Shown here piece after piece: positions 44,512 through 57,600 of a DNA stretch of 64,000 bases; within the stretch, counting starts at the first letter, position 1, and each line of letters begins with the position of its first letter. The DNA lies in NCBI GenBank assembly GCA_031216445.1, contig CM062197.1, positions 24,550,501 through 24,614,500 on the forward strand, given 5' to 3'. The position numbers were made by a program, and so were the translations under genes. The notes under the pieces were generated by a model. It was not told where the DNA came from and searched no databases. It saw only the letters and a program-made list of their open reading frames with translations. This stretch comes from Lateolabrax maculatus. Its lineage: Eukaryota > Chordata > Actinopteri > Acropomatiformes > Lateolabracidae.

Positions 44512-45097
44512 TAGGGCTGCCCCATAATAGTCGACCAAATGTTGGTCAATGAGAAGAGTCTTAATCGTCCAAGTTTTCATTGGTCAGTTGGTCACATAAA
44601 AAAAGACCCTCAAACTCCCATAGGGAGATGTGCTTTGTCAAATTAAGGTCAGAATCATTACTGCTTTTTCCGATATTGTTGCGGCTCGTTCATGTGTGTG
44701 CTTGTAAAATCTATATTTTAAAGGCTCATTATAAGTTATTGTGTTGGTGTTACAAGTTTGTTGTGTGATGTTTTGAATTAAATCAACACAATATTCAGTC
44801 TCCTTGCTGGTTGTTTTTACACATTTTTGTGCATGGGTTTGTAAATTTATATTTTAAAGTTTTATTAATATTATTATGTTTTTGTATTTCTCTGTAATGT
44901 AGCACAGTGTTTACTATTACTTATAACGTTAACCCCAGCCCTGGAATTCAAACATTTTTCTGATATCCTCAAAAACATATGGCCTGTTAAAATAATTACA
45001 TGAATATCATAAATGCGCGACGACTTCTCAACTAAGGGCTTGAACTAACAACTACTAAGACTAAGACTAAGACAACGACTAAGACTAAGAAAATCTT
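44512..45097. mobile_element. Candidate hAT-type nonautonomous element
   Basis: Starts TAGGGCTGCCCC, typical of hAT-type repeats in fish, and is flanked by an exact 8-bp direct repeat GAAACATG (44,504-44,511 and 45,098-45,105), the length hAT elements duplicate. The right end (repeats of GACTAA) does not form a good inverted repeat with the left, so the right border or the classification may be wrong. Confidence 0.45.
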
Positions 45098-45609
45098 GAA
45101 ACATGGAGGATTTTCACAGTATTAGTTTTTGTTATCATGACACTTTCCATTGCTAATTAGCAGCCAAACTAAGACCTCCGTAAAGCCCCCTTTTGGCTTA
45201 AGCAAGTAAATTACTTTAGTTCGCAATATCATTTTCATCATTTAATAATGAAGGAAAACTTTTTGTTGTGACCAACTGGAATGACACAAACGAGAAAAGT
45301 ATCAAAACTACAAAAAAGATATCTTAAAAAAAACAACAACCCAGAATTTTTATTTTTCCAGAAAAACCTGGCTGTTGGTATTGGCAAAATGTTATCATTT
45401 AATATGTCTAGGAACCAACTTGGTTGATTAGATATCAGGAATAGTTATTGTATCCAAGTGGAGATAGTGAAAATGTCCTACTTGAAGTCAGTCAGATGTC
45501 AGGTAGGAACACAAAAAGAAGTGTCAACCTGCTGGACAGTGATCCAGTTTCCTTGTTAAATGATTCTGTCAGTCACGGTGTCTAATGCTGCACTTTGTTC
45601 TCCCTGCAG

Positions 45610-45648
45610 GTCTGCGGTCTGTCTGAGTGTGAGTAGCAGGGCAGGAGC
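45610..45648 (+). other. prrg3: prrg3 5' UTR part of the start-codon exon
   Basis: Acceptor TCTCCCTGCAG ends at 45,609. The 39 bases before the ATG contain an in-frame TAG, so translation cannot begin further upstream. Confidence 0.75.
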
Positions 45649-48600
45649 ATGGCTGCCGGTGAGCACAAAACATACATCCATCGGCTCAGATCAATAATGT
45701 TCATAAACATGTGGTTTGTTGCTTGGCTTAGGCTACTATTTCAAACAGAGGTCAACCTCTCCTCAAACACACACACACACACACGCACACACACAGCAAG
45801 TTTTAGTCTTCCATCAGTCTTCCTGCTGGCTGGCTGCCTCTTCCTAAGACATCACTAACTAAAGCAACTCTTCTGTGTGTATCCCTCATGGCTGGAAGAA
45901 TATAACCTAAAATCTATATGATCATAAATTGTCACATTTACTTGAAAGAATATAAGTGTCAAGATGAGTATTGTGGTACATAGTATTTCCCTGTGCTGGC
46001 TTATGTATTAAGTCCATTATTATCAGTTTACATTTCTGGAGGTTTGTGCTGGAATTGGGCTAATTTGGTTTGATGAACTTCTTGTCAGATGTGTTACATA
46101 TTCTCTGTATATATTGTTGACGGTGTTGTGTGCAGATATGGCGGCCATGTGCTCCAATGAGCTTTGATACATTTTTGTTTCAATTTGTTATCTTTTTGCC
46201 TTTTTTACTGAGGCATTTATTGCCTATGGCAGAAATACACTTATCAACATCAGAAAAGGAAGCGCCACAATCACTGCCCACATCTTCCGTCTACCCAGCC
46301 AGACCAGCCGGACCAACGCCACCAAAAATGATGTGACTGCCCCAAGCAAAGAGGGAAGAGACCCGAGATAAGAAATAAGCTAACCCAGCATAGACCTAAC
46401 GGTATACCCCTACCCAGCCTAACTGGCCACTGTCCAGTCCCAGGAAAATAAAATGGATGAAATTGTATGAGGTCATCAGCAGTCACATGGAAAAACAACC
46501 AGGATGGTAGTGTGTTGTAATTTTTTGTTTTTAAAATAGCTAAAAACCTAACGATGATTACAAGAAAATTCCTTGCAGCTATTAAGCCCTCTGTCAACCC
46601 CATTTGGTCTATCAGACCACATTTTCCTGCTTCTCCCGCCTACTTACACCAGCTGATATAAAGGGTCAAGCCATCAGAAAAGCAATTAAAGTGTTGACAG
46701 ATGAAGCTACAGCAGCTCTACAGGACTGTTTTGAGTGCACAGACTGATACATGTTCAGAGATGGGTCACCCAGGAGAACCACATCAATCTAGAGGCATAC
46801 GTCAACATTGACATCATACATCGGCAAATGTGTTAATGTGGTGATCATAAAGACAATAAAATTATTCCCCAACCAGAAAGCGTGGATAAATGGAGAGGTG
46901 ATGGCCCTATCAAGAGCCAAAAAAGCTGCCTTTCAGTCAGGTGACAAGGAAGCATACAACACCACTGGGGCGAGGCTGAAAGCTGGCGTCAAGAAGGTAA
47001 AGTAGAGACATCCTGAGAGGCTGGAGAGAGACCTCAACACCAATAACACCAAAGATATGTGGCAGGCAATCCAGAACATCACAGGCTACAAAAGCAGCAG
47101 GAGCGCCCCCACCAAGTGTCAAATCAAGTAATTTTTATTTGTATAGTGCCAAATCATAACAGAAGTTATCAAGACCCTTTTACATAAAGAAGGTCTAGAC
47201 CATACTCTTTAAAATATTATTTACAGAGACCCAACAATTCCCACCATAAGCAGATGACAGTGGCGAGGAAAAACTTTTTCCCTTTTAACAGGGCGGTCAT
47301 CTGCATCGACCCAGTTGGGTTGAAAGGGGAAAAGAGAGGGGGAGAGGGGAGACAGAGCAGGAGTAGAGACAACATAATAATCAGACTAATAATAATAACT
47401 GTAGCAATGAGTATGGTAGAGTGTAGTTCTTGGTAGACCTTCTCATTGAGCGTTGTTCCATCCAGAAATTGATAAATCTTTCATCGGCAACCCAACAAAG
47501 AAACTTCTGCACTTTGTCAGTTGACCACAGCATGGTTTTGTGGGCTGCCATTTTTTAAAAATCTGGCTAATGAGTGAATAAAAAAAATTGCGGTTGCTAT
47601 TGATGGTAGCTTTGCTATTTAAAAATGGCAGGTTCATGCAGGATGTCCTGTGTTGCAAATGACGATTCCAGTTCACTCACCAATGCGTGGTCTTTTAATA
47701 TTGGCTCAGCTAGCTTGGAACCATACAAAAAAGTACCATTTACAAGGTATCTTTTGCCAAGGGAAAACCAAAAAAGAACAGTCCCAAGTGAGTCCAATCG
47801 AGTCAAGCCGAAGCGAGCCTTACCATGCAGTAGAAATATGGTAAAAGAGTCAGCTGTCAAGTCTGCCCCACCTCCAGAGGACTGGCCACTGTCAGTATCC
47901 ATAGCAGATGTAACAAATTCCCTGATGAGAGTGAATATGTGTAAAGTTGCCAGGGCTTGATAACATCCCTGGTGGTGTACTAAGATCATGTGCCAATCAG
48001 CTAGATGATGTCATCACTGACATTTGTAACTGTCACAAGAGTGTTCCCACTTGCTTCAAGACAACCACCATCGTCCCCATTGTCTAAAGTCAGCAGTTTT
48101 TTGGTCTAAATGTCTCTCGCCCCATGGCAATCATCCTATTCTGAGAAAGTGGATCTTCCATTCATCAAGAACAACATCCCAGCCAGCCTGGACCACATCA
48201 GTTTGCATTCAAAACCTGTAATGGAAATCTTAGAGCTAATTCACTCTAACAAGAAGTTTCAGGAGACTGGAATGTCTTATACAGGAATATTTATTGAAGC
48301 TCGATCGAGGAGAAAAAGGGAAACACCACGTGTGAATCAAAGCGTACTGCTACCCAAATCTGAAGATGGTGTCCTGAAGCTCAGTATTTAACCTTCCCCA
48401 GAACTGCTAAGTTCTGCTATATCCAAATAGGGTTATTCCTAACTCAGCCTGGCATGTGTGATGACTCTATTAGATATCAGATCCAAACAAGGAAAGACGT
48501 CAACCATTGCTGTCCTAGCAACAGCATAGCCTGTCTACAGTATCTCTTATCCAGCGTCAACAACCAGGCTCCAGCCTGTTGTGTTTAAACCTGAATACAA

Positions 48601-51600
48601 AAGATATCTAGCAGACCTTGGTTTACCAGAGGCCAGAGCCAACTCGGCCTTGTCAGGCACACAGAGTGAGGCAGGCAAACAGACAGTTGACCTGACCTGT
48701 AAAGCACTGTCTTAAGTTACCTTTAACCTACAAGAGGGAAGTTTAACATACAAGAAGGAAAATTCCCTCACAGAACCAACAGATCCACAGATGATGCCAT
48801 CTCCACTGCCCTCCACTCAGTCTTCACACACCTTGAAAATAACAACACATACCTCAGAATGCTGTTTGTTGAGTTCAGCTCAGCATTCAATACAATCTCC
48901 CCCATGAAACTGATTTGCAGAATTTGCACTCTGGGCTTGAGTACTACAATCTGCAACTGAATATAAGACTTCCTCACAAACATACCCCAGGTTGTTTGGA
49001 TTGGCGGTCGAATCTCCTCCACTCTAGTATTGAACACCGGAGCCCCCCAGGGCTGCAAGCTGAGCCCCCTCCTGTTCACGCTGTACACCCACAACTGCAA
49101 TCCCCGACATGGAGAGAACTCTGTTGTGAAGTTTGACGACGGATTAAGAAACAATGATGAGGATTTATATATTGTGCAACCCTGTGTTGTAGAATGGAAA
49201 ATGAATGAACCATGTGCCTTGATTCACTGGAAATCTGGATATGAGGGAATTCAGTTGGTCCTTTTAATGTGTTTACTTTATGTTTAAGCTCAACTGCATA
49301 TTATTCATCACAAACAGTTTTTTGACATCTGAAGAGCTCTTTATTTGAGATGAGTAATGTGTATCTATGTCTTTTCTGCATTTGCATTTAAACTCATAAT
49401 AACAGATTTTTAGGGGGCAGTGGAACCAAGGTATAAACACAAAACTGATATTATTATTGCTTTATAAGTTGATATGTTGAAAGTGTTAGCAAATAGTTGT
49501 CTATTTACACATCCAGCAGTTACAAGGCATTATTAACATTAATTTTAAGTCATGTTTATGTCCAATATTCACTCTAATTTAGCTCTGTTTTGGTCTCTAC
49601 CAACTCCTGAGGGAAAGGCTGGCTCTTAAACTGCTAAATGCTCTACTATGTTCTTTAGCTAGTCTCTGAGAGTGAACCAAAACAGTAAAGTTTTGAACCA
49701 CAAAACCGAAAGAACGAGTTGAAAAAAGCAAAGAAAATCTTTAGAGCTGAGAGGTACAGCAGAGTTGGTGATAGAAGAAGAAGAAGTTATGTGAGCCATT
49801 TCTTTCCATTTAGTGCTTCAAAATATTTGGAGACACACCCACAACAATGCTGACCTGTCTGTGATTGTGTTGGAGGCCAAGTATTCCCTGAGACTGTTGA
49901 GTAACTCTAGTATGAATGGATGAACTTTGGATTTTGTTTCTTTTCTGTGTTGCAGCATTCCTCAATGGCAAGGATGCTCACTCTGTCCTGAAGCGTTTCC
50001 CTCGAGCCAATGGCTTCCTGGAGGAATTGAGACTGGGGAACATTGAGAGGGAGTGTGGTGAGGAGAGCTGCAGCTTCGAAGAGGCCAATGAAGTATTTGA
50101 GAACAAAGAGAGAACGGTGAGCATGTGCACAGCCAGGTGACATCACAGCAAGTGTATTCACTAACTCCTCCATCAATTATGGTAGCAAGATACTAGTGCA
50201 TTGACTGCTTGAGTAGAAACAGTGGCTATGTAAAATATATGGCACAATATATTGTGCAGATACAGTATTGAAGGTATTAAAACAATGTTTCTTGTCAACA
50301 ATTGTACACTTGTACAAATTAAGTAACATAATCCAAATGAAAGAGAACTTAAACTTGCAATAACTGCAATTTTTTGGCCAAAAAAACAAGTTCTGGACAT
50401 ACCATCACTCTTCTTTTAGCTCTCGTTTGGTCTCCACAGACTCCTGAAATAAATATCTGGCTTTTTGGCTGCTAAATACGCCACTAGGTTCACCAGCCAC
50501 TGTATTCTCTAACTGTGCCCGTCTGCTGTTTATTGCGCAAGTAGTGTACAGTGGGTTTTATGGAGCTTTTTCTCTGGAAACGCAGCTGCCCCTGTGGGGA
50601 ACATTCAGTAGTGCAGTTGTTTGTTCTGTTGTTTGCCCCAGACATTCTCCACGCATAACATATGATCAGAGTATGCTATTTAACATCAGGACAAACTATA
50701 CCGCAAGAATTGATGAGTTTTGGTGTGATAAGGAGGAGTTACACCGCTTTGGACTGTTATCGGCAACAAAGCCGACTGTTACCCGAAGGAGGAGGAAGCG
50801 GAAGCGCTGTGAGAGGAAGCAGAAGAGGGCCGGGATCCATGCTAGGCTAAAAGCTGGGTCCACCAGACCAGTGCGTCGATTCTGCTCTCAAACGTCCGCT
50901 CCCTCGACAACAAGCTAGACGAGCTGCGTTTGCTGAGGGAATCACACAAGGAGATCAGGGGCTGCTGTGTATATATATTCACTGAATCTTGGCTCCGTGA
51001 CAAAGTCCAGACACGGCAATACAGCTAGAGTGACACATCGTTTCGGGCAGACAGTGAGGCAGCTAGTTCTGGTAAGAGCTGGGGAGGGGGCCTGTGTGTC
51101 TACATCAGCAAAGCCTGGTGTGTGAATGCTACAGTAACTGCTTAAACACTGCTCACCACATGGTAGAATTCCTTGTTGTGAAATGCCGGCCATTCTACCT
51201 GCTGAGGGAATTCACCATTGTTTTTGTGGTAGCTGTTTACATACCCCACCCCAGTGCTAATGCCAACGCTAATGCTAAAGAAAACCAATCTAAAGACTAT
51301 GTTTTCCCAAATTCCAACAGGATTTTGAAACCAGAGGAGAGAACATATTGAACTTGGTTTCTACCATCATCCCTCAGGCTCCATCACCCTCAGCACTAGA
51401 ACACCACAGGGCTGTGTGCTCAGCCCATTGCTGTTTACATTGCCGACACTGTGGCGGCAGATTCAGCAGAAACCAGAAAATCAAATTTTGCGGATCTCAT
51501 CAGTGGAAATGATGATACCACATACAGGGAGGAGGTCAAACACCTAGTAGGCTGGTGAATGGACTATAATCTGGTGCCCAATGTTGAAAAGACTAAGGAG

Positions 51601-54600
51601 ATGATCATCGACTTCAGAAGGTCACAGCCTAAGCACACATCCCTCAGCATCAGTGGCTCTACAGTGGAGAGTGTGGAGAACATCAAGTTCCTTGGAGTGC
51701 AGATCTTGGACAGACTCAGCTGGACGATAAACAACAGCAGTATTGTCAAACGGGCCCAGCAGAGACTGCACTTTCCCAGCAAACTAAAACAAGCAACAAT
51801 CCCTCCTAATATTCTCACAACATTCTACAGAGGCACAGTTGAGAGTGTGCTGATGTACCACGTGTGACTCCAGCTGCAATAACAGTGACATTAAAGCCCT
51901 ACAGAGGGTAGTCAGGGGAGCTGAGAAGATCATTTTATCATCTCTATTCAGGACCTCTACCAGAGCCAATGCCTTCACAAGGCACTGAACATTGTCAGGG
52001 ATTCCCTACACCATCTTCACAAATTCTTCGATCCTCTGCCATCAGACAGGAGGTTCCGAACTATCAGAGTAAGAACCACAAGACTGTTAAACAGATTCCT
52101 CCCACAGAAGAGTGCTAAATAGGGCTGCTAAATAGCCAATCCATCTCACTCTGACTAGCTGTAGCATAATCTCATATAAGACTAAATTGCATATTTTTAT
52201 CTCTGGATACCTCTACTGGAGAATTTAATTATTTTTCATACTGTTTTTACAACTACTCATACTTGTTTTACTATTGTTTTTATCTTTTTAACTTGCACTG
52301 AACACATCTTAGGTATACAGGTCTCAGGGACTGTGGTGTATAAATGTTAGAGTTCCTTGTATATAGTGTCATTATTATTTATTTTTTCAACTTGATCCCA
52401 GAGAAACACTCCCTAATTTGGCCTTGCACAGAGATGTATGGTAAAAGGACAATAGATAATAGTTTATATAGATCAGTTGCCTGCTGTGGCTGAAAACGGT
52501 GCTTTGAAAGTGAACAAAAACACTAAAGTTGTGGGCCAGACAGCTAAACAAAGAGCTGAAACTCACTATAAAGCTTAGTTAAGCAGAGGGGGGCTGCAAA
52601 ATCAGCAGATAATTCTCTGTAGTTATTTTCATATTATAACATTGTTTTCACAATTGTCCTTTCTAGTGTAGTTAGTGTTTAGTTCTTGTAAAATATTATT
52701 TTCATAAAAATGATAATTATATTATTGTCTTGCTCTGAAATAGCTTGGCTGGGGTCCTATTTGATACATGACAGTTGGTAAATAGAATATTGGCTCATGA
52801 ACCCCTTTCAGACATGCACATCTTTATGTTAATCAGGTGGTTATTGAATAAATACTCTTTAAAATATTATTTACAGAGATCCAACAATTCCCACCATGCC
52901 ACCTTAGTGGCAAGGAAAAACTCCCTTTAACAGGTAGAAACCTCGAGCAGAATGGTTGATGCAGGCCATCTGCATCAACCCAGTTGGGTTGAAAGGGGAA
53001 GAGAGAGGGGGAGAGGTGAGAGAGAGCAGGAGGAGAAACAACATAATAATCAGACTAATAATAATAATAACTGTAGCAATGAGTGTGGAGCAGGAACATG
53101 GGGGCAGTAGACTGCCGGCAATCACAGATCCAGACTCTACAGCTGCAGAGGCATAAACACCTGCAGTAAGCAAGAAGGCGAAAAAGCACAAAAAGCACAA
53201 AAACTACCAGGAATACGTGGAATTATTAACATGTATTAGTGTGATAAGAATGTGTACGGATGGAGAGGGAGAGGAGAAGAGAGAAGCTCAGTGCATCATG
53301 GGAAATCCCCTGGCAGTCTAAGCTGAAAGCAGCATAACTAAGGGATGGTTCAGGGCTCACCTAAGCCAGCCCTAACTACAAGCTTTATCAAAGAGGAACG
53401 TTTTAAGCATACTCTTAAATGAAGAGAGGGTGTCTGCCTCCCGAACCCAAACTGGGAGCTGGTTCCACAGAAGAGGAGCTTGATAACTGAATGCTCTGGG
53501 TCCTGTTCTACTTTTAGAAACTGTAGGAACCACTAGGAACCCTGCATTCTGTGAGCACAGTGTTCAAGTGGGGTAATACGTTACTATCAGCTCTTTCAGA
53601 TACGATGGTGCCTGACCATTAATAGCTTTGTAGGTGAGGAGGAGAATTTTAAATTCTATTTTGGATTTTACAGGAAGCCAGTGCAGAGAAGCTAATATTG
53701 GAGAAATATGTTCTCTTTTGCTAGTTCCTGTCAGTACATGTGCAGCCACATTCTGGATCAGTTGGAGAGTCTTCAGAGACTTATTGCAGCAGCCTGATAA
53801 TAAGGAATTACAATAATCCAACCTAGACGTAACAAATGCATGGACTAGTTTTTTGCGTCTTTTTGAGACAAGATGTGCCTGATTTTTACAATGTTACTTG
53901 GATGGAAGAAGGCAGTCCTTAAAGTCTGTTTTATATGGGAGTTAAAGGATATATCCTGATCAAAGGTTACTCCTAGATTCCTTACAGTGGTGCTATAGGC
54001 CAGAGCAATGCCTTGTAAAGAAACTATATTTATAAATAATGCGTCTCCAGGTGTTTGGGGAGTTTAACAGCAGGAAATTGCAGATCATCCAGTTTTTATG
54101 TCCTTAATGCATGCCTGAAGTTTTGCTAACTGATTGGTTTCATCTGGCTTTATCAATAAATATAATTGGGTATCATCTGCATAGCAGTGAAAGTTTATGG
54201 AGTGTTTCCTAATAATATTGCCTAAAGGAAGCATATATAAGGTGAATAAATGGTTCAAGCATAGAACCTTGTGAAACTCTGTGACTAACTTTGGTGTGCA
54301 CCAACGATTCATCATTTACATGTACAAACTGAAATCTATCTGATGAATACGACTTAAACCAGCTTAGTTAGGGTCGTTTAATGCCAATCAAATGCTCCAG
54401 TAATACGATCTGATGGTCAATGGTATCAAATGCGGCACTAAGATCTAACAGAACAAGTACAGAGACAAATCCTTTGTCTGATGCAATCAGAACGTAATTT
54501 TTCACTTTCACCAGTGCTGTCTCTGTGCTATGATGCACTCTCAATCCTGACTGAATGTCCTCTACTAAACTATTCTTATGTAGAAAGTCACATAACTGAT

Positions 54601-57600
54601 CTAATTTCTCAAGGATCTTAGAGAGAAAGGGAAGGTTAGATATAGGTCTATAGTTGGCTAAAACCCTGGATCAAACGTAGGCTTTTTAAGAAGAGGTTTA
54701 ATTATAGCTACTTTAAAGGACTGTGGTACATGGCCTGTTGATAAAGACAGATTGATCATGTCTAGTAAAGAAGTGCTAACTAAGGGTAAAACTACTTTAA
54801 GCAGCCTAGTTGGTATGGGGTGTAAGAGGCAGGTTGTTGGCTTAGACAAAGAAATTGTAAAACTTAATTGGTGGAGGTTGATGGAAGAAAAACAGTCTTA
54901 ATACATATCAGGTTCTACAGCTGTTTCTGAGGTTCCTGTACTTGAAGATAAATCCGTAATGGTTTAGGGCACAAGATGAGAGATTTTATCATTGAAGAAG
55001 CTCATGAAGTGGTTACTACTAAGAGCTCTGAGAATACAGAGCTCAGCAGAGCTTTGACTCTGTGTCAGCCGGGCTACAGTGCTGAAAAGAAACCTGGGGT
55101 TGTTCTTATGTTCCTCTATTAGTGAGGAGTAATAAACTCCTCTGGCATTATGGAGAGCTTTCCTATATGTTCTAAGACTATCTTGCCCGACTAAATGAGA
55201 TTGCTCCAGTTTGGTGGAACGCCATCTCCTTTCTAGTTTTTGCGATGTTTCTTTTAATTTGCGGGTTAAGGAGTTATACCATGGAGCTAACCTCTTTTGT
55301 TTTATTATCTTCTTTTTTATAGGGGCAATAGAATCGAGAGTCGTTCACAGTGAGCCTGCAGCACTATCAACCAGATGATCAATTTGGGAGTGATTAAAGT
55401 TAGCATAGGAGTCCTCTGTTATATTGAGACATGGCATTGAATTAAATGCCGATGGAATCACTTCTTTAAATTTAGCTACAGCACTATCAGACAGGCATCT
55501 ACTGAAGGAATGTCTGCCTAATGGCCTGTAGTCCAGTAATATGAATTCAAAAGTTATTAAATATGGTCTGATAAGAGTGGATTTTGTGGAAAGACTATTA
55601 AATGTTCAATTTTGATGCCATATGACAGAAGAAGCTCGAGGATATGGTTAAAACAGTGAGTGGGTTTAATTACACTCAGCCTGAAGCCAATCAAATCTAA
55701 TAGTGAGATAAATGCAGAACTAAGGCTATCATTATAGACGTCCACATGAATATTTAAATCACCTACAATAATGACTTTATCTGTTTTGAGGACTAAACTT
55801 GTTAAAAATGATCACATTAATAAATGTATTATCTCAATTTGTCATCTATACCCAAAAACCAGTTGAATAAACTAGGAACCTGCGTAAGAGCCCATTTTCA
55901 GTTGTTGAGAAGCTTCTTCTCATATCTCATATTATGTGTTTAATATGTTCAATATGTGTTGCTTAGTGTCCGGAAACATTACTCGTCTTGTCTTCAGTGT
56001 GGCTGATCAGTGTTTGTTGTCTCAGGTCTGTGTTTCAAAGTAATGAAAACCAGCTTGACTGAGTTTGTTCCATAAAGTTGGTCTGGAGCTAATGTGAGTT
56101 TCTCACGTTAGCTCCAGACCAGCTTTATGGAACAGATTAACCCTGGTTCAGTTTGTTGGTTAATTCATGACAAGCTTTGCACAATAAGCCCTGCTTTTGC
56201 ACTGTAGTAACCTGAGGCGTATTTCATGATTGGAAAAGTAGGTCTGACTGTGAAAAGCCTATCTTGAGAGACAAAACTGAAACATTCGTAGCCACAGAGC
56301 GGCACATATTAAACATATAATACTGAAAATAAAATATTACAGCAAAAATGAACAAAACCACAATTAAAAAAGCAAAAAAAAAAAAAAAAAAACACTTAAA
56401 CATCATGTTGTAGACCAGCAGAGAGCTCAGGGCTTGACACAAGTAGAGATGGACTCAGCACTCCTCCTCACTCCTCCACTCCTGTGTTTTGTTGCAGTGC
56501 TCTGCTTGTAATCTTATCATTGTTGGTTCACTTCCTGTGTGACAAATGTGAATGTTCTTTGGTATCATATGTGCTGAAAATTAACTTTAAAGATGTGAAA
56601 GATGTAACATGACATTTACATGATTTTGAAGTGCTCAATAGGACACCAGCCAGATGATTTGTTTTATAGAAAGAAAATAAATGAAAAATAAATTCTGTCA
56701 CAAGTTGTTAATTTACTTTATTTTAATTGCAGCATATTTAAGCGCATATGTTGCCTGGAAAACTGTGCAGATAATTTAGAATTAAAAAGATTGTATTTAC
56801 GCAAATAATTGTATCCCATGTCAATAAGTGATGTATGGTTGACATGTATTGCAAACAGACACATGTTCACTGTGCAGCAGTAAAGAGCAACGTTGAGGGA
56901 CAAATTGCTGTGTTCAGATCTGGTATCAGATCTGGAACACAGTGTCAAAAGAGAACTGTGTTGAAGGTCATCAGTGAATTTTCTGTCAGAAGTAGGGATG
57001 AACCCATTTACTGAAATAAGATGGAATTAACTGATAATATGGCTTTATTTTCCTGTAAAATCCATGTATACATAAAGTAGATCAATAATCACATTTCTCC
57101 CCTTCCCTGACTTTAGTATTAGTCTGACGTATCTCCTTTGTGCTTCCCAGATGGAGTTTTGGAAAACTCGCAGTGTCTACACAGTGAGCAGCAACAGTGA
57201 GGGCCGCTCTGAACGTGCCGACACCGTCTACATGGTGGTTCCTCTGCTGGGTGTGGCCCTGCTCATCATCATCGGCCTCTTCCTCCTTTGGAGGTGCCAG
57301 CTTCAGAAGGCCACTCGTCGACGGCCCGCCTACACACAGAACCGCTACTTGGCCAATAATCGCAGCACCCGCAGCCTGCCGCGCATTCTGGTTCACCGGG
57401 AAACGGCAGCACACACCGAAAGCTCGCACCAGGAGTCCAGCTCGCGTCCAACTGTGGTAGTGAGTGGTGCTGAAAGAGGAGGGAGTTCCCAGCAGGATTC
57501 CCATGGCCTCCACCAGCAGAACACTCGTGCCCTTTATGTCCAGGACTCCTCCCTGTCGGTAGCCTCTCGGTTGTCTGGCGCCACTCCACCTCCATCTTAT

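Larger units (their letters stand above)
46590..49160 (+). mobile_element. L2/Maui-type LINE, fragmented by insertions
   Basis: Plus-strand broken frames: 'PNQKAWINGEVMALSRAKKA' (46,870-46,930), 'DMWQAIQNITGYKSS' (47,055-47,100), 'GLDNIPGGVLRSCANQLDDV' (47,950-48,010), 'FVEFSSAFNTISPMKL' (48,867-48,915) and 'NTGAPQGCKLSPLLFTLYTH' (49,030-49,090) with a degenerate 'KFDDG' where FADD belongs. The order matches one LINE from the post-endonuclease linker to RT. It is interrupted at 47,118-47,850 and by a solo LTR at 48,217-48,772. Inactive. Confidence 0.82.

Noticed and set aside
53564..53821. Conserved host exon
   Set aside because: The same sequence recurs at 29,950-30,210 and belongs to the C-terminus of the L2-like LINE.
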